64,000 nucleotides of DNA from positions 124,001-188,000 of the forward strand of contig NZ_VDOR01000002.1 in NCBI RefSeq assembly GCF_007666205.1, read 5' to 3'. The notes under the pieces are model-generated. The model saw only the letters and a list, made by a program, of their open reading frames with translations. It made no database searches and was not told the DNA's origin. This stretch comes from Kocuria palustris (lineage in GTDB: Bacteria; Actinomycetota; Actinomycetes; Actinomycetales; Micrococcaceae). This document shows positions 16,125 through 25,210 of this stretch, piece by piece (within the stretch, counting starts at the first letter, position 1; each line of letters opens with the position of its first letter). A program made the position numbers and the translations under genes.

Positions 16125-16841
16125 ATGTCGAACAGCAGGAACCACAGCACCGACGCCCGACCCGTCATCACGCGGCGGGGCACCGCCCGCGCGGGTCTCC
16201 CGACCGCCGGTCGAGCACGCCGCCGGGCAGGACGCGCGGCCGCGGGGCTGGCGGCGGCCGCGATCATCGCCGCCCCGGCGCCCGCCCTGGCCCACGACAC
16301 GATGACCGGGTCGGTCCCGGAGGACGGGGCCTCGGAGGCGCAGGCCCCGCAGGAGATCGAGCTGAGCTTCACGGCCCAGCCCCAGGACGTCGGCGCGCAG
16401 ATCCAGGTGACCGGACCGGACGGGGCCGACGTCACGGCGGACGAGCCGCAGATCGAGGGCACGTCCGTGATCCAGGAGCTCTCCGACGACGCGGATGCTC
16501 CCGGTGAGTACTCGGTCGCATGGCGCGTCGTCTCCTCGGACGGGCATCCCATCGAGGGCGCCTTCGACTACACGGTCGACGGCGAGGCGGGCGCCTCGGA
16601 GCAGCCCTCGGACGGGGCCTCGGCTGCGGAGCCCGGGGCGGGGGAGTCCGCTTCCGAGGGCTCCTCGCAGGAGGCATCCGAGGCGCAGGGCTCCCAGCAG
16701 GCCCCGGCCGAGGCGGGCGAGTCCGACACCGTCGAGGACCAGGGCTCCGGCACGGCCCTGTGGCTGATGATCGGCGGCGGCATCGTCGTGCTCGGAGCGG
16801 TCGCTGCGGCGATCGTGATGATGCGCAGGATGAGCCGATGA
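16125..16841 (+). CDS. copC: CopC-domain copper-binding protein with C-terminal membrane anchor
   Basis: 238 residues. An Arg-rich N-terminus and hydrophobic segment end at ALA56, and the mature protein would begin with His57 (HDTMTGSVPEDG), the N-terminal Cu ligand of CopC proteins. A second conserved His lies in SSDGHPIEGAFDYTV. The beta-sandwich domain runs to about residue 150, then a Ser/Glu/Ala-rich linker leads to a C-terminal helix (ALWLMIGGGIVVLGAVAAAIVMM) with positive residues inside. It therefore displays CopC on the outer face of the membrane. Start ATG 16125 has AGGAGG upstream; the stop overlaps the next ATG. Confidence 0.88.
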   Translation: MSNSRNHSTDARPVITRRGTARAGLPTAGRARRRAGRAAAGLAAAAIIAAPAPALAHDTMTGSVPEDGASEAQAPQEIELSFTAQPQDVGAQIQVTGPDGADVTADEPQIEGTSVIQELSDDADAPGEYSVAWRVVSSDGHPIEGAFDYTVDGEAGASEQPSDGASAAEPGAGESASEGSSQEASEAQGSQQAPAEAGESDTVEDQGSGTALWLMIGGGIVVLGAVAAAIVMMRRMSR

Positions 16842-17530
16842 GCCCCCGGGGATCCGTCGACGCGCGCGGCGCCGGGTCGCTGCCGCTCCGGGGCACCGCG
16901 GTCGCGGCAGGCGCGGCCCTGTCCGCGCTGCTGCTCGCCTCGTGCTCCGGCGGCGCGGGGGGCGACGCCTCCGCTGCGGGCTCAGCGACCGGGGACCGGG
17001 CCGCGGCCGCCGACTCGGTGACCGTGGAGCAGCCGTGGCTCAAGGCCGCCGACTCCGGCATGACCTCCGCCTTCGGCGAGCTGCGCAACGACGGCGACAC
17101 CGCCGTCACGCTCACGGGCGCCTCCGCGGACGGCATCGCGGGCGAGGTCGAGCTGCACGAGACCGCGGCCGATCCGCAGACGGGCGCCTCGAGCATGCAG
17201 GCCCGCGAGGAGCCGCTCCTGATCGGGCCGGGGGAGACCGCCGCGCTCGAGCCCGGCGGGGATCACCTCATGCTCATGGACCTGCAGTGCGCGCCCATGG
17301 CCGGGACGGAGCTGAGCCTCGAGCTGCAGTTCGACGACGGCTCGGCGACGACCGTCGAGCTGCCGGTGCGCGACTACGCCGGGGCCCAGGAGGAGTACGC
17401 CCCGGGCGAGCAGCCGAGCGGGGCCGAGTCCTCGGAGGCCGCGATGAGCGGCATGGAGGGCATGGCGCACGGCGGTGCGCACGACTCCGGCGGGCAGGAC
17501 GCGCTGCCCATGTGCGAGGCCGAGCAGTGA
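16838..17530 (+). CDS. PCuAC-type copper chaperone lipoprotein
   Basis: 230 residues. The N-terminal signal ends in a lipobox, LLLASC, with Cys36. The PCuAC (DUF461) copper site is visible: HETAADPQTGASSM followed by GDHLMLMDL, i.e. the spaced His/Met motif that binds Cu(I). The C-terminal tail adds a Met/His-rich segment (MSGMEGMAHGGAHD). The family delivers copper to the Cu-A centre of cytochrome oxidase or, in Streptomyces (ECuC), to partners of a DyP peroxidase. The ATG overlaps the copC stop (ATGA) and its own stop overlaps the DyP GTG start, so all three are coupled. Confidence 0.88.
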   Translation: MSPRGSVDARGAGSLPLRGTAVAAGAALSALLLASCSGGAGGDASAAGSATGDRAAAADSVTVEQPWLKAADSGMTSAFGELRNDGDTAVTLTGASADGIAGEVELHETAADPQTGASSMQAREEPLLIGPGETAALEPGGDHLMLMDLQCAPMAGTELSLELQFDDGSATTVELPVRDYAGAQEEYAPGEQPSGAESSEAAMSGMEGMAHGGAHDSGGQDALPMCEAEQ

Positions 17531-18864
17531 CCGGCCGCCCCGGGCCCGCCGGCTCGGGCCCGCAGGCCGATGGGGCTCGGGCTGTCGGCGGCCTGTCGCG
17601 GCGCGGGCTCTTCGCGGCAGGCGGCGGGGTCGGGGCGGCAGCCGCCGCGGGGCTCGGGGCCATGGGCCTCGGCGCCTCGCGGCTGCGCTCGGGGGGTCGG
17701 ACGTCGTCGGCGCCCGGCCCCGGAGGCGCGGCCCCCGCGGAGCCGGCGTTCATCGGAGACGCGGCCGAGGACTTCCACGGCGCGCGGCAGGCGGGCATCG
17801 ACACCCCGGTCCAGGGGTTCGCGGCATTCCTGGGGATCGACCTGGCGGAGGGCACCTCGAAGGACGACCTGCGGCGGATGCTCGTGGTGCTGAGCCAGGA
17901 TGCCGCGGAGCTGACCGCCGGGAGCGCTCCCCTCGGCGACCAGGAGCCGGAGATGGCGCAGAACCCGTCGCGCCTCACGGCGACCTTCGGCTTCGGCCCG
18001 GGCCTGCTGCGGATCGCGGCCCCCGAGGCAGCCCCCGGGTGGCTCGCACCCCTGCCCGAGTTCTCGATCGACCGCCTGGAGCCGCACTGGAGCGACGGCG
18101 ATCTGCTGCTGCAGCTGTGCTGCGAGGACCCGCTGAGCCTGGCCCACGCCCAGCGCGTGCTGCTCAAGGACGTCCGCGGCTTCGGGACGCTGCGCTGGGT
18201 GCAGAACGGCTTCCGCACCGCCCCCGGCGCCGAGCCCGCGGGCACGACGCCGCGCAACCTGTTCGGGCAGGTGGACGGGACCGTCGACACCGCCGCCGGC
18301 ACCCCCGAGCACGAGCGGATCGTGTGGGGACAGGGGCCGGACGCGTTCGATCCCTGGATCCGCGACGGCACCTCCCTGGTGCTGCGCCGGATCCGCATGA
18401 ACCTGGACACGTGGGACGAGGTGGACCGCGCGGGCCGCGAGGACGCCGTGGGCCGCACCCTGGACACCGGCGCTCCGCTCACCGGCCAGGAGGAGCACGA
18501 CGAGCCGGACTTCGAGGCGAGGACCCCGGTGGGCTTCCCCGTGATCGCGGACTACGCCCACATGCGCCGCGCCCGCCATCCCGACGAGCGCGTGCGCATC
18601 CACCGCCGGGTCTTCAACTACGACCTGCCCGTGAACGGTGGGGCCGGCTCCTCCGCCCACGGCGAGATCGCGGGAGGGCTCAGCGACTCGGGCCTGCTGT
18701 TCGCGTCGTACCAGGCGGATCCGCACGAGCAGTTCGTGCCGATCCAGCGCCGGCTCGACGAGCTCGACATGCTGAACACCTGGACCGCTCCCATCGGCTC
18801 GGCGGTCTTCGCGATCCCCCCGGGCTGCCCGCCCGGCGGATTCGTGGGGGAGCAGCTGTGGTGA
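17527..18864 (+). CDS. Dye-decolorizing peroxidase (DyP), Tat-exported
   Basis: 445 residues from GTG 17527, which overlaps the previous stop as GTGA. The twin-arginine signal SRRGLFAAGGG (Arg25-Arg26) means it is folded and exported with heme. DyP signatures are GQVDG (247-251; catalytic Asp250), a proximal heme His expected at His345 (AHMRRARHPDER) and a distal Arg at about Arg360 (HRRVFNYD). The C-terminus LLFASYQADPHEQFVPIQRRL is typical of the EfeB/DtpA group. Coupling to a PCuAC chaperone resembles the dtpA-ecuC pair of Streptomyces lividans, where DtpA works in copper trafficking. The substrate here is unknown. Confidence 0.92.
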   Translation: MTGRPGPAGSGPQADGARAVGGLSRRGLFAAGGGVGAAAAAGLGAMGLGASRLRSGGRTSSAPGPGGAAPAEPAFIGDAAEDFHGARQAGIDTPVQGFAAFLGIDLAEGTSKDDLRRMLVVLSQDAAELTAGSAPLGDQEPEMAQNPSRLTATFGFGPGLLRIAAPEAAPGWLAPLPEFSIDRLEPHWSDGDLLLQLCCEDPLSLAHAQRVLLKDVRGFGTLRWVQNGFRTAPGAEPAGTTPRNLFGQVDGTVDTAAGTPEHERIVWGQGPDAFDPWIRDGTSLVLRRIRMNLDTWDEVDRAGREDAVGRTLDTGAPLTGQEEHDEPDFEARTPVGFPVIADYAHMRRARHPDERVRIHRRVFNYDLPVNGGAGSSAHGEIAGGLSDSGLLFASYQADPHEQFVPIQRRLDELDMLNTWTAPIGSAVFAIPPGCPPGGFVGEQLW

Positions 18865-19015
18865 GACCCTCGGACAGGTCCGGCAGCGGGGAGCCCGCAG
18901 CCGGGGCCTGCCGTCGGGCCGGCGCCCGCGCGGGGAGCAGGCCGACGGCGGAGCAGGACGAGCGGCACGGACGACGACGGGGCGGGGCGGGAGCGCCGCC
19001 CGCCGGGAGGACAGC

Positions 19016-21244
19016 ATGAGCAGCACCGCGGACACGACCGCCGCCGCGAGCGGCGAGACGGGATCTCGCACGTCCCCGGGCGGGGACCGGGCCCGCCCCT
19101 CGCCGAGCGGGGGCGCCGACGCCCGCCACGGGCTCTCGCCGTGGTGGCCGGCGGCCGCGCTGCTGGCGCTGCTCGCGGGCCTGATCGGCGCGCTCGCGTT
19201 CTCGGGGGCCGCCGCCCCGCAGGAGGTCGCCGATCCCGGCGCCCTCGTCCGCTGGGGCCTGCCGATCGCCGAGGCCGTGCGCGACGTCGGCCTGGTCGTG
19301 GCCCTGGGCTCGATCCTCGTGGCGATCTCCGTGGTCCCGCATCGGCTGGACGGGGGGCGCCGCGCCGGACCCCGCTCGGCGCGGCAGCGCGAGCAGGCTC
19401 CGCAGGATGCGGAGCACCCGCTGTTCGCCCGCACCGTCGGGCTCGCGGGCGCGGCCTCGGTCGTGTGGACGGTGGCCTCGGTCGTCGTCCTGATCCTCAC
19501 CTACGCCGATGTCTCCGGGGTCCCGGTCTCGGCGAGCTCGGACTACACGCGCCAGCTCGTGAGCTTCGCGACCGAGATCCCCACCGGCCAGGCGCTCGCC
19601 GTCGGCGCGATCGTCGCCGCGGTGACCACGACGATGCTCTTCGGCCTGCGCTCGCGGCTGGGCCTGGCCGCGGCGCTGGCCATCGGCTGCATCGGGATCG
19701 TGACCATGGCGCTGAACGGGCACTCCGCCGGCGGCGACGACCACATGGGCGCGGTGAACTCGCTGGGCCTGCATCTGCTCGGCGTGTGCCTGTGGGCCGG
19801 CGGCCTGGCCGCCCTGGCCTGGATCTCCCGGCCGCTGGCCGCGGACACCACGACGACGCCCCTGCCGATCGGCTCCCGCCTGCGCCGCGGCGCGGATGCC
19901 CAGCACGCCGCGAAGGGCCGGCGCGTCCCCACGATCGCCGTGGTCCTGCGCCGCTTCTCCGCGGTGGCCCTGTGGTGCTACGTGCTGGTCCTGGCCTCGG
20001 GGATCATCAACGCGGGCGTGCGCATCGGGTCCTGGACCCAGCTCACGAGCGACTACGGGATCCTGGTGCTGGTCAAGGTCATCCTGACGCTGCTCGTGGG
20101 AGTGGCGGGCCTGATGCACCGCCGAGCAGTGATCCCGGCGCTGGACGAGGGCCGGATCTCCGGACGACGGGCGGTGTGGCAGGTCGTCCTGGGCGAGCTC
20201 GTGCTCATGGGCGCCCTGATCGGGGTGGCCGTCGCGCTCGGCAACTCCGCGCCGCCGGTGCCGGAGGAGCTGGCCGACGACGCGTCGCCCGCCCGCGTGC
20301 TCACGTTCTACGAGCTGCCGCCGGAGCCCACGGCCGCCGGACTGCTCACCATGTGGCGCTTCGACTGGCTGTGGGTCGCGATCATCGCGACCCTGGGCCT
20401 GTCCTACGGGTGGGCCCTGTGGAAGGTCTCGCGCGTCGGCGGCCGGTGGTCGCCGCTGCGGGCCGTGTCCTGGTACGTGGGCCTGGCACTGCTGATGTAC
20501 GCGACCTCGGGCGGGCTGGCGATCTACGCCCGGGTGCTGTTCTCGGCGCACATGGTCGAGCACATGTCCCTGACCATGATCATCCCGGTCTTCCTGGTCC
20601 TGGGCTCCCCGGTCACCCTGCTGCTGCGGGCGCTCGAGCCCCGGCAGGACGGCACCCGCGGCCCCCGCGAGTGGATCCTGCGCCTGGTGCACTCCACCTG
20701 GGGCAGGGTCGTGACCCACCCGATCTTCGCCGGGGTGAACTTCGCGGCCTCGATCGTGATCTTCTACTTCACCCCGCTGCTGGGGATCACGCTGCGCACC
20801 CACGTGGGCCACGAGTTCATGATGGCCCACTTCCTGTTCACCGGGTACATGTTCGCCCTGGTGCTCGTGGGGCAGGACCCGATCCCGTACCGCCCGGCGC
20901 ACTTCATGCGCCTGGTCCTGCTGATCGCCACGATGGTCTACCACGCGTTCGTCGGCGTCACGATCATGGGCATGGACACCCTGCTCGAGGCCTCGTGGTT
21001 CGGGAACATGGGCCGGGACTGGGGCCCGAGCGCGATCGAGGACCAGCAGATCGGCGGCGCGCTGATGTGGGGCATCGGCGAGCTGCCCACCGCCCTGCTG
21101 GCCGTCGTCGTGGCGATCCAGTGGGCGCTGCACGGCCGCAGGGAGAACCGCCGGGTGGATCGCGAGGCCGAGCGCACCGACGACGCCGAGCTCGAGGCGT
21201 ACAACGCGATGATGCAGGACCTGGCCGAGCGCGATCGGCGCTGA
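19016..21244 (+). CDS. CopD copper-uptake / CtaG cytochrome oxidase assembly fusion protein
   Basis: 742 residues, polytopic. The N-terminal half (about 45-410) is a CopD-like membrane domain, with NGHSAGGDDHMGAVNSLGLHLLGVCLWAGGLAAL carrying His residues as in CopD. The C-terminal half (about 440-705) is a CtaG/caa3 oxidase assembly domain: FSAHMVEHMSLTMIIPVFLVLGSPVTLLLRAL, THVGHEFMMAHFLFTGYMFALVLVGQDPIP. This fusion is common in actinomycetes. It should move copper across the membrane and help load Cu-B of cytochrome oxidase. ATG 19016 follows GGGAGGA; 151 bases separate it from the DyP gene. Confidence 0.9.
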   Translation: MSSTADTTAAASGETGSRTSPGGDRARPSPSGGADARHGLSPWWPAAALLALLAGLIGALAFSGAAAPQEVADPGALVRWGLPIAEAVRDVGLVVALGSILVAISVVPHRLDGGRRAGPRSARQREQAPQDAEHPLFARTVGLAGAASVVWTVASVVVLILTYADVSGVPVSASSDYTRQLVSFATEIPTGQALAVGAIVAAVTTTMLFGLRSRLGLAAALAIGCIGIVTMALNGHSAGGDDHMGAVNSLGLHLLGVCLWAGGLAALAWISRPLAADTTTTPLPIGSRLRRGADAQHAAKGRRVPTIAVVLRRFSAVALWCYVLVLASGIINAGVRIGSWTQLTSDYGILVLVKVILTLLVGVAGLMHRRAVIPALDEGRISGRRAVWQVVLGELVLMGALIGVAVALGNSAPPVPEELADDASPARVLTFYELPPEPTAAGLLTMWRFDWLWVAIIATLGLSYGWALWKVSRVGGRWSPLRAVSWYVGLALLMYATSGGLAIYARVLFSAHMVEHMSLTMIIPVFLVLGSPVTLLLRALEPRQDGTRGPREWILRLVHSTWGRVVTHPIFAGVNFAASIVIFYFTPLLGITLRTHVGHEFMMAHFLFTGYMFALVLVGQDPIPYRPAHFMRLVLLIATMVYHAFVGVTIMGMDTLLEASWFGNMGRDWGPSAIEDQQIGGALMWGIGELPTALLAVVVAIQWALHGRRENRRVDREAERTDDAELEAYNAMMQDLAERDRR

Positions 21245-21412
21245 GGGCCTCCCGCGGCCGTCGGGCGCGCGGCGGCCGCGGCGGAATACCCTGATGCGGC
21301 CCGGGGGTTGTGCCGAGCAGGGCCGCCCGGGCGGCTCGGCACCGGGCCGTCGTCGACGACGTGCCGAGCAGCCCCGCGGCACGAGCACCCCGCACCACGA
21401 GAGGACCTCCGC

Positions 21413-23311
21413 ATGAGCGCGATCTCCCGCGTCCGAGCATCCACCCTGACCGGCCGCTCCTGGCTGAACACCGGCGGAGAGGAGCTGGACTGGCAGAAGC
21501 TGCGCGGCAAGATCGTCATCCTGGACTTCTGGTCCTTCTGCTGCATCAACTGCCTGCACGTGCTCGACGAGCTGCGCCCGCTCGAGGAGCGCTTCTCGGA
21601 CGTGCTCGTCACGGTCGGCGTCCACTCCCCGAAGTTCGAGCACGAGGCCGACCCGGAGGCCCTTGCGGCGGCGGTGGACCGCTACGAGATCCACCACCCG
21701 GTGCTCGACGACCCCGAGCTCGTCACGTGGGACGCCTACACGGCCCGCGCCTGGCCCACCCTGGTGGTCGTGGACCCGGAGGGCTACATCGTGGCCCACC
21801 TCTCCGGGGAGGGCCACGTGCAGGGCCTGGTCCCGCTGGTCGAGGAGCTCGTGGGCAAGCACGAGGCCGCCGGCACCCTGCACCGCGGCGACGGGCCCTA
21901 CGTCCCGCCCGAGACCGCGGACGAGGACCTGCGCTTCCCGGAGAAGGCCGTGCTGCTCGAGGACGGCACCGCGCTGGTGGCCGACACCGGCCATCACCGC
22001 CTCGTGCGCCTGGACGCGGACCTGCGCACCGTCCTGTCCACGATCGGCGACGGCACCCGGGGCCACGCCGACGGCGGCCCCCAGGAGGCGCGGTTCAACG
22101 AGCCCCGCGGCCTGGCGCTGCTGCCCGCAGCGGTCCGCGATGCCGTCGGCGCGGATCTGATCGTGGCCGACACCGTGAACCACCGCCTGCGCGGCGTGCG
22201 GCTGTCCGACGGGACGGTCACGACGCTGGCCGGCAGCGGCGTGCAGCGCCTCCTGGACTCCGAGCGCGCCCGGGGCGTGCATGCCGACTTCATCGCGGAG
22301 GGCGCCGATCCGCTCGACGTCGCGCTGTCCTCGCCGTGGGACGTCGTGTGGTCCGAGGCCGCCGACACCCTGGTGGTCGCGATGTCCGGCACGCACCAGA
22401 TCTTCACCTTCGACCCGCGCACCGGGGCGCTCGCGGTCGCTGCGGGCACCGGCGACGAGGGCCTGGTCGACGGCCCGGCCGCGCAGTCCTGGTTCGCCCA
22501 GACCTCCGGGCTCGTCGAGGCCCCCGACGGCACGATCTGGGCCGCGGACTCGGAGTCCTCCGCGCTGCGCGCCATCGCGGTCGCCGACGGCGCCCCGGCG
22601 GAGGTGTCCACCGCCGCGGGCCTGGGCCTCTACGACTTCGGCTTCCGCGACGGCGACTCCGCCGGGGCCCGCCTGCAGCACCCCCTCGGGGTGGCCGTGC
22701 TGCCCGACGGGTCGATCGCCGTGGCCGACACGTACAACGGCGCCATCCGCCGCTGGGACCCCGTGCAGGGCGCGCTCTCGACGCTCGAGCGGGACTTCGA
22801 CGAGCCCTCCGACGTGCTCGTGGACGCCTCGGGGGAGACCCCGATGCTGATCGTGGTCGAGACCAACCGCCACCGCCTGGTCCGCCTCCCGATCCCGGAG
22901 CGGATGCGCAGCGTCGACGAGGGTGCCTCCGTCTCGCAGCGCACGCGCACCCCGATCGCACCGGGCACCCTCACGGTCGACGTCCGCTTCGCAGCGCCCG
23001 CGGGGCAGAAGCTCGACGACCGCTGGGGCGATCCCACGCAGCTGAAGCTGTCGACCTCGCCGGCCGATGCCCTGGCCGACGGCGCGGGCACCGCACAGGG
23101 GCTCACGCGGGAGATCACGCTGGCCGAGGGCGTGACCGAGGGCGTCCTGCACATCACCGCGCGCGCCGCGGCTTGCGACGGGGAGCCCGGCGGGGAGATC
23201 CCCGACCATGCCGCCTGCCACCTGTACCAGCAGGACTGGGGCATCCCGTTCACGGTCGCCGACGGCGCCGAGGACGCCCTGGTGCTGGACCTGCGGGGGC
23301 TCAGCGGCTGA
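21413..23311 (+). CDS. Thioredoxin-fold / NHL-repeat protein (NHLRC2-like)
   Basis: 632 residues. The N-terminal thioredoxin/TlpA-like domain has FWSFCCINCLHVLDEL with the Cys44-x2-Cys47 pair, preceded by an extra Cys43. NHL beta-propeller repeats follow from about residue 175 to 505 (ADTGHHRLVRLDAD, ADTVNHRLRGVRLSDG, ADTYNGAIRRWDP, VETNRHRLVRLPIP). A C-terminal beta domain ends the chain. The architecture matches the NHLRC2 family. No signal peptide is evident, so it is predicted cytoplasmic. It is 168 bases behind the CopD-CtaG gene, which hints at a redox role with copper proteins. The last 11 bases overlap the 3' end of the convergent gene. Confidence 0.87.
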   Translation: MSAISRVRASTLTGRSWLNTGGEELDWQKLRGKIVILDFWSFCCINCLHVLDELRPLEERFSDVLVTVGVHSPKFEHEADPEALAAAVDRYEIHHPVLDDPELVTWDAYTARAWPTLVVVDPEGYIVAHLSGEGHVQGLVPLVEELVGKHEAAGTLHRGDGPYVPPETADEDLRFPEKAVLLEDGTALVADTGHHRLVRLDADLRTVLSTIGDGTRGHADGGPQEARFNEPRGLALLPAAVRDAVGADLIVADTVNHRLRGVRLSDGTVTTLAGSGVQRLLDSERARGVHADFIAEGADPLDVALSSPWDVVWSEAADTLVVAMSGTHQIFTFDPRTGALAVAAGTGDEGLVDGPAAQSWFAQTSGLVEAPDGTIWAADSESSALRAIAVADGAPAEVSTAAGLGLYDFGFRDGDSAGARLQHPLGVAVLPDGSIAVADTYNGAIRRWDPVQGALSTLERDFDEPSDVLVDASGETPMLIVVETNRHRLVRLPIPERMRSVDEGASVSQRTRTPIAPGTLTVDVRFAAPAGQKLDDRWGDPTQLKLSTSPADALADGAGTAQGLTREITLAEGVTEGVLHITARAAACDGEPGGEIPDHAACHLYQQDWGIPFTVADGAEDALVLDLRGLSG

Positions 23312-24281
23312 CGGTCACCGTGTCGCCCGAGACGTCGAGGCTGCCGTCGTAGGTGAACGGGACCGACTCGGTGACCTTCTCGGTCGAGCCGTCGAAGAGG
23401 TCCACCGACGTGAAGGAGACCTCGGCGGTGCCGGGGGCGGCGGCCATGGCCCAGTCCCGGCCGCCGTCGGCGCCGATCGTGATGGCCGGGTCCGGCTGCT
23501 GCGTGATGCGCCACGTGACATCGCCCTGCACGCGGCCGTCGAAGTCGTGGGAGAACGGGCAGTCCGCCGGGTACAGGCTGCTCTGCTCGGTGCATTCCGC
23601 GAGGTCGGCGGCGATCTGCCGCGAGACCTCGGTCTCCAGGGCGGCGGACGGGGTGGCTTCGAGCTCGATGCTCTCGTGCTGGGCCTCGTCGGTCAGCACG
23701 ACCGAGGCGGGTTCCGTGTCGATCCACCGGGAGGCGTAGGACGCCGAGTAGACGCCCGGGGGGAACGCCGCGAAGTCCTGCTGCGAGTCGGGCAGCGCGG
23801 CGGAGGTGCCGTTGAGGTCGGCGCTGCTCGCACCCGGCATGGACACCGAGACCGTGGGCAGGACCGACTCCTCGAAGCCCCACACCGTGAAGAACCCCCA
23901 CTGGGTGTCCACCGGCACGAGGCGGTACTCGGAGGAGTGCGGCTGCCCGTCGAGGGTGAAGTCGGCGCGCACCACGGCCTCCTCGGAGCTCTGCGAGACG
24001 GTCGTGACCTCGAGGTCCTCGAGGCTCTCGGTGGCCCGGGCCAGGGGATCGCCGTCCAGCAGCACGGCGTCGTCGTCGATGTGGGCCTCGGCATTGAGCA
24101 GGCCCAGAGCGCGGCCGCCGTCGCCCTCCTGGAGGTTCTCGAAGTACGCCCGGACATCCGTCTCGGGGCCGTACATGTACTTGTTCACGAGCGAGATCGT
24201 GATCCAGGCGGCGATCATCGCGAGCACGAGCAGGACCAGCCACAGGCCGATGGCCCGGCGCACCGCGGTGTTCTGATCCAT
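23301..24281 (-). CDS. Single-pass membrane protein with large extracytoplasmic domain, unknown function
   Basis: 326 residues. One N-terminal transmembrane helix (AIGLWLVLLVLAMIAAWITISLV) is followed by about 290 soluble residues with two Cys and DVRAYFENLQEGDGGRALGLLNAEA, reminiscent of DUF4878/NTF2-like lumazine-type folds, but I do not assign a family. ACGGTA at 24289-24294 (TACCGT on the coding strand) lies 7 bases before the ATG with no ribosome site, suggesting a leaderless mRNA. Its 3' end overlaps the NHL gene stop by 11 bases. Confidence 0.68.
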   Translation of the reverse strand: MDQNTAVRRAIGLWLVLLVLAMIAAWITISLVNKYMYGPETDVRAYFENLQEGDGGRALGLLNAEAHIDDDAVLLDGDPLARATESLEDLEVTTVSQSSEEAVVRADFTLDGQPHSSEYRLVPVDTQWGFFTVWGFEESVLPTVSVSMPGASSADLNGTSAALPDSQQDFAAFPPGVYSASYASRWIDTEPASVVLTDEAQHESIELEATPSAALETEVSRQIAADLAECTEQSSLYPADCPFSHDFDGRVQGDVTWRITQQPDPAITIGADGGRDWAMAAAPGTAEVSFTSVDLFDGSTEKVTESVPFTYDGSLDVSGDTVTVSR

Positions 24282-24433
24282 CCGGCTCACGGTAGTCGAT
24301 GCCGTCGCCTCCGGGCGGGCGACGGGCGGATCCGCCCCGCAGATGGCGCAGGGCGGCATCCGGCCCGTTGCTAGTGTCGACGTGCGCCGGGCCGCCGCCC
24401 GCCCCGGCGACCGACCGCCCAGCAGGAGCCGCC

Positions 24434-25096
24434 ATGGCCGAGTCCATCCGACAGATCCCCGCCCGGTACGGCACTCCGGAGAAGGTGCTGCACCCGCGCA
24501 TCGGCTCGATGGGCCGGCGGCTGCTGGCCTGCCTGCCCGCGCTGCTGCTGGGGCTGCTGTGCCTGGCGGCGCTCGCGGTGCGCCGTCCGGCGCCGATCGC
24601 GGGCATCGTGCTCGCCGCGGCGGGCGCGGGCTGCGCGATCGCCGTGTGGCGCCGGCTGCGCCCCGTGACCGTGGCGATCACCCCGACCCACGTCCTCGGC
24701 TCGCGCACCATCGGCTTCCACACGATGGAGCGGGCGAGGATCGAGCGCCTCGTCGTCGTGGAGTCCCTGCGCCGCCCGGCAGCCGAGGGGGCCGACGGCC
24801 GCGCGAAGCGCGCGGGAGCCGCCCGGCCCTACCTGTGGGCGGCCGACGACTCCGGGCGCCGTCTGTTCCGCATGGACGGGACCATCTGGGACCGGCGGTC
24901 CATCGAGCAGCTCGTCGAGCACCTGGGCGTGCGGACCGAGCGCTTCGAGCGCGCCAGCCCCGCCCACATGGCGAAGGCCTGGCCGCGGCTCGTGGGCCCG
25001 TTCATGCGCTTCCCGTGGCTGCGGCCGCTGCTGTCGGGGCTGGCCGTGATCGGCTGCGTGCTGCTGCTGTTCTGGCTGGGCTGGAGCCAGAGCTGA
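24434..25096 (+). CDS. Membrane protein of unknown function (PH-like)
   Basis: 220 residues. A pair of hydrophobic helices near residues 28-48 and 53-72 is followed by a soluble region with VTVAITPTHVLGSRTIGFHTMERARIERLVVVESLRRP, resembling bacterial PH-domain membrane proteins, then one C-terminal helix (LLSGLAVIGCVLLLFWLGW). Start ATG 24434 follows CAGGAGCC. It ends at a bidirectional terminator shared with sugC. No function can be read. Confidence 0.65.
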   Translation: MAESIRQIPARYGTPEKVLHPRIGSMGRRLLACLPALLLGLLCLAALAVRRPAPIAGIVLAAAGAGCAIAVWRRLRPVTVAITPTHVLGSRTIGFHTMERARIERLVVVESLRRPAAEGADGRAKRAGAARPYLWAADDSGRRLFRMDGTIWDRRSIEQLVEHLGVRTERFERASPAHMAKAWPRLVGPFMRFPWLRPLLSGLAVIGCVLLLFWLGWSQS

Positions 25097-25157
25097 GCCC
25101 GCGCCCCCGGCAGGCCCCGGGCCGGGCCGGGGCGGATGGGCGTCGGCGGGACGAGAC

Positions 25158-25193
25158 AGCGGCCGGGCCTCCCAGAGGGGAGGCCCGGCCGCT
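25158..25193. terminator. Bidirectional terminator between convergent genes
   Basis: Perfect 16-bp GC stem with a 4-base loop, placed between the membrane protein stop at 25096 and the sugC stop at 25211. Confidence 0.85.
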
Positions 25194-25210
25194 GCGCCGC
25201 ACGGGGAGGA

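Noticed and set aside
18680-23221. Minus-strand open frame of about 1500 codons opposite the copper cluster
   Set aside because: It runs antisense to DyP, CopD-CtaG and the NHL protein, all well supported by motifs, and has no recognisable fold.
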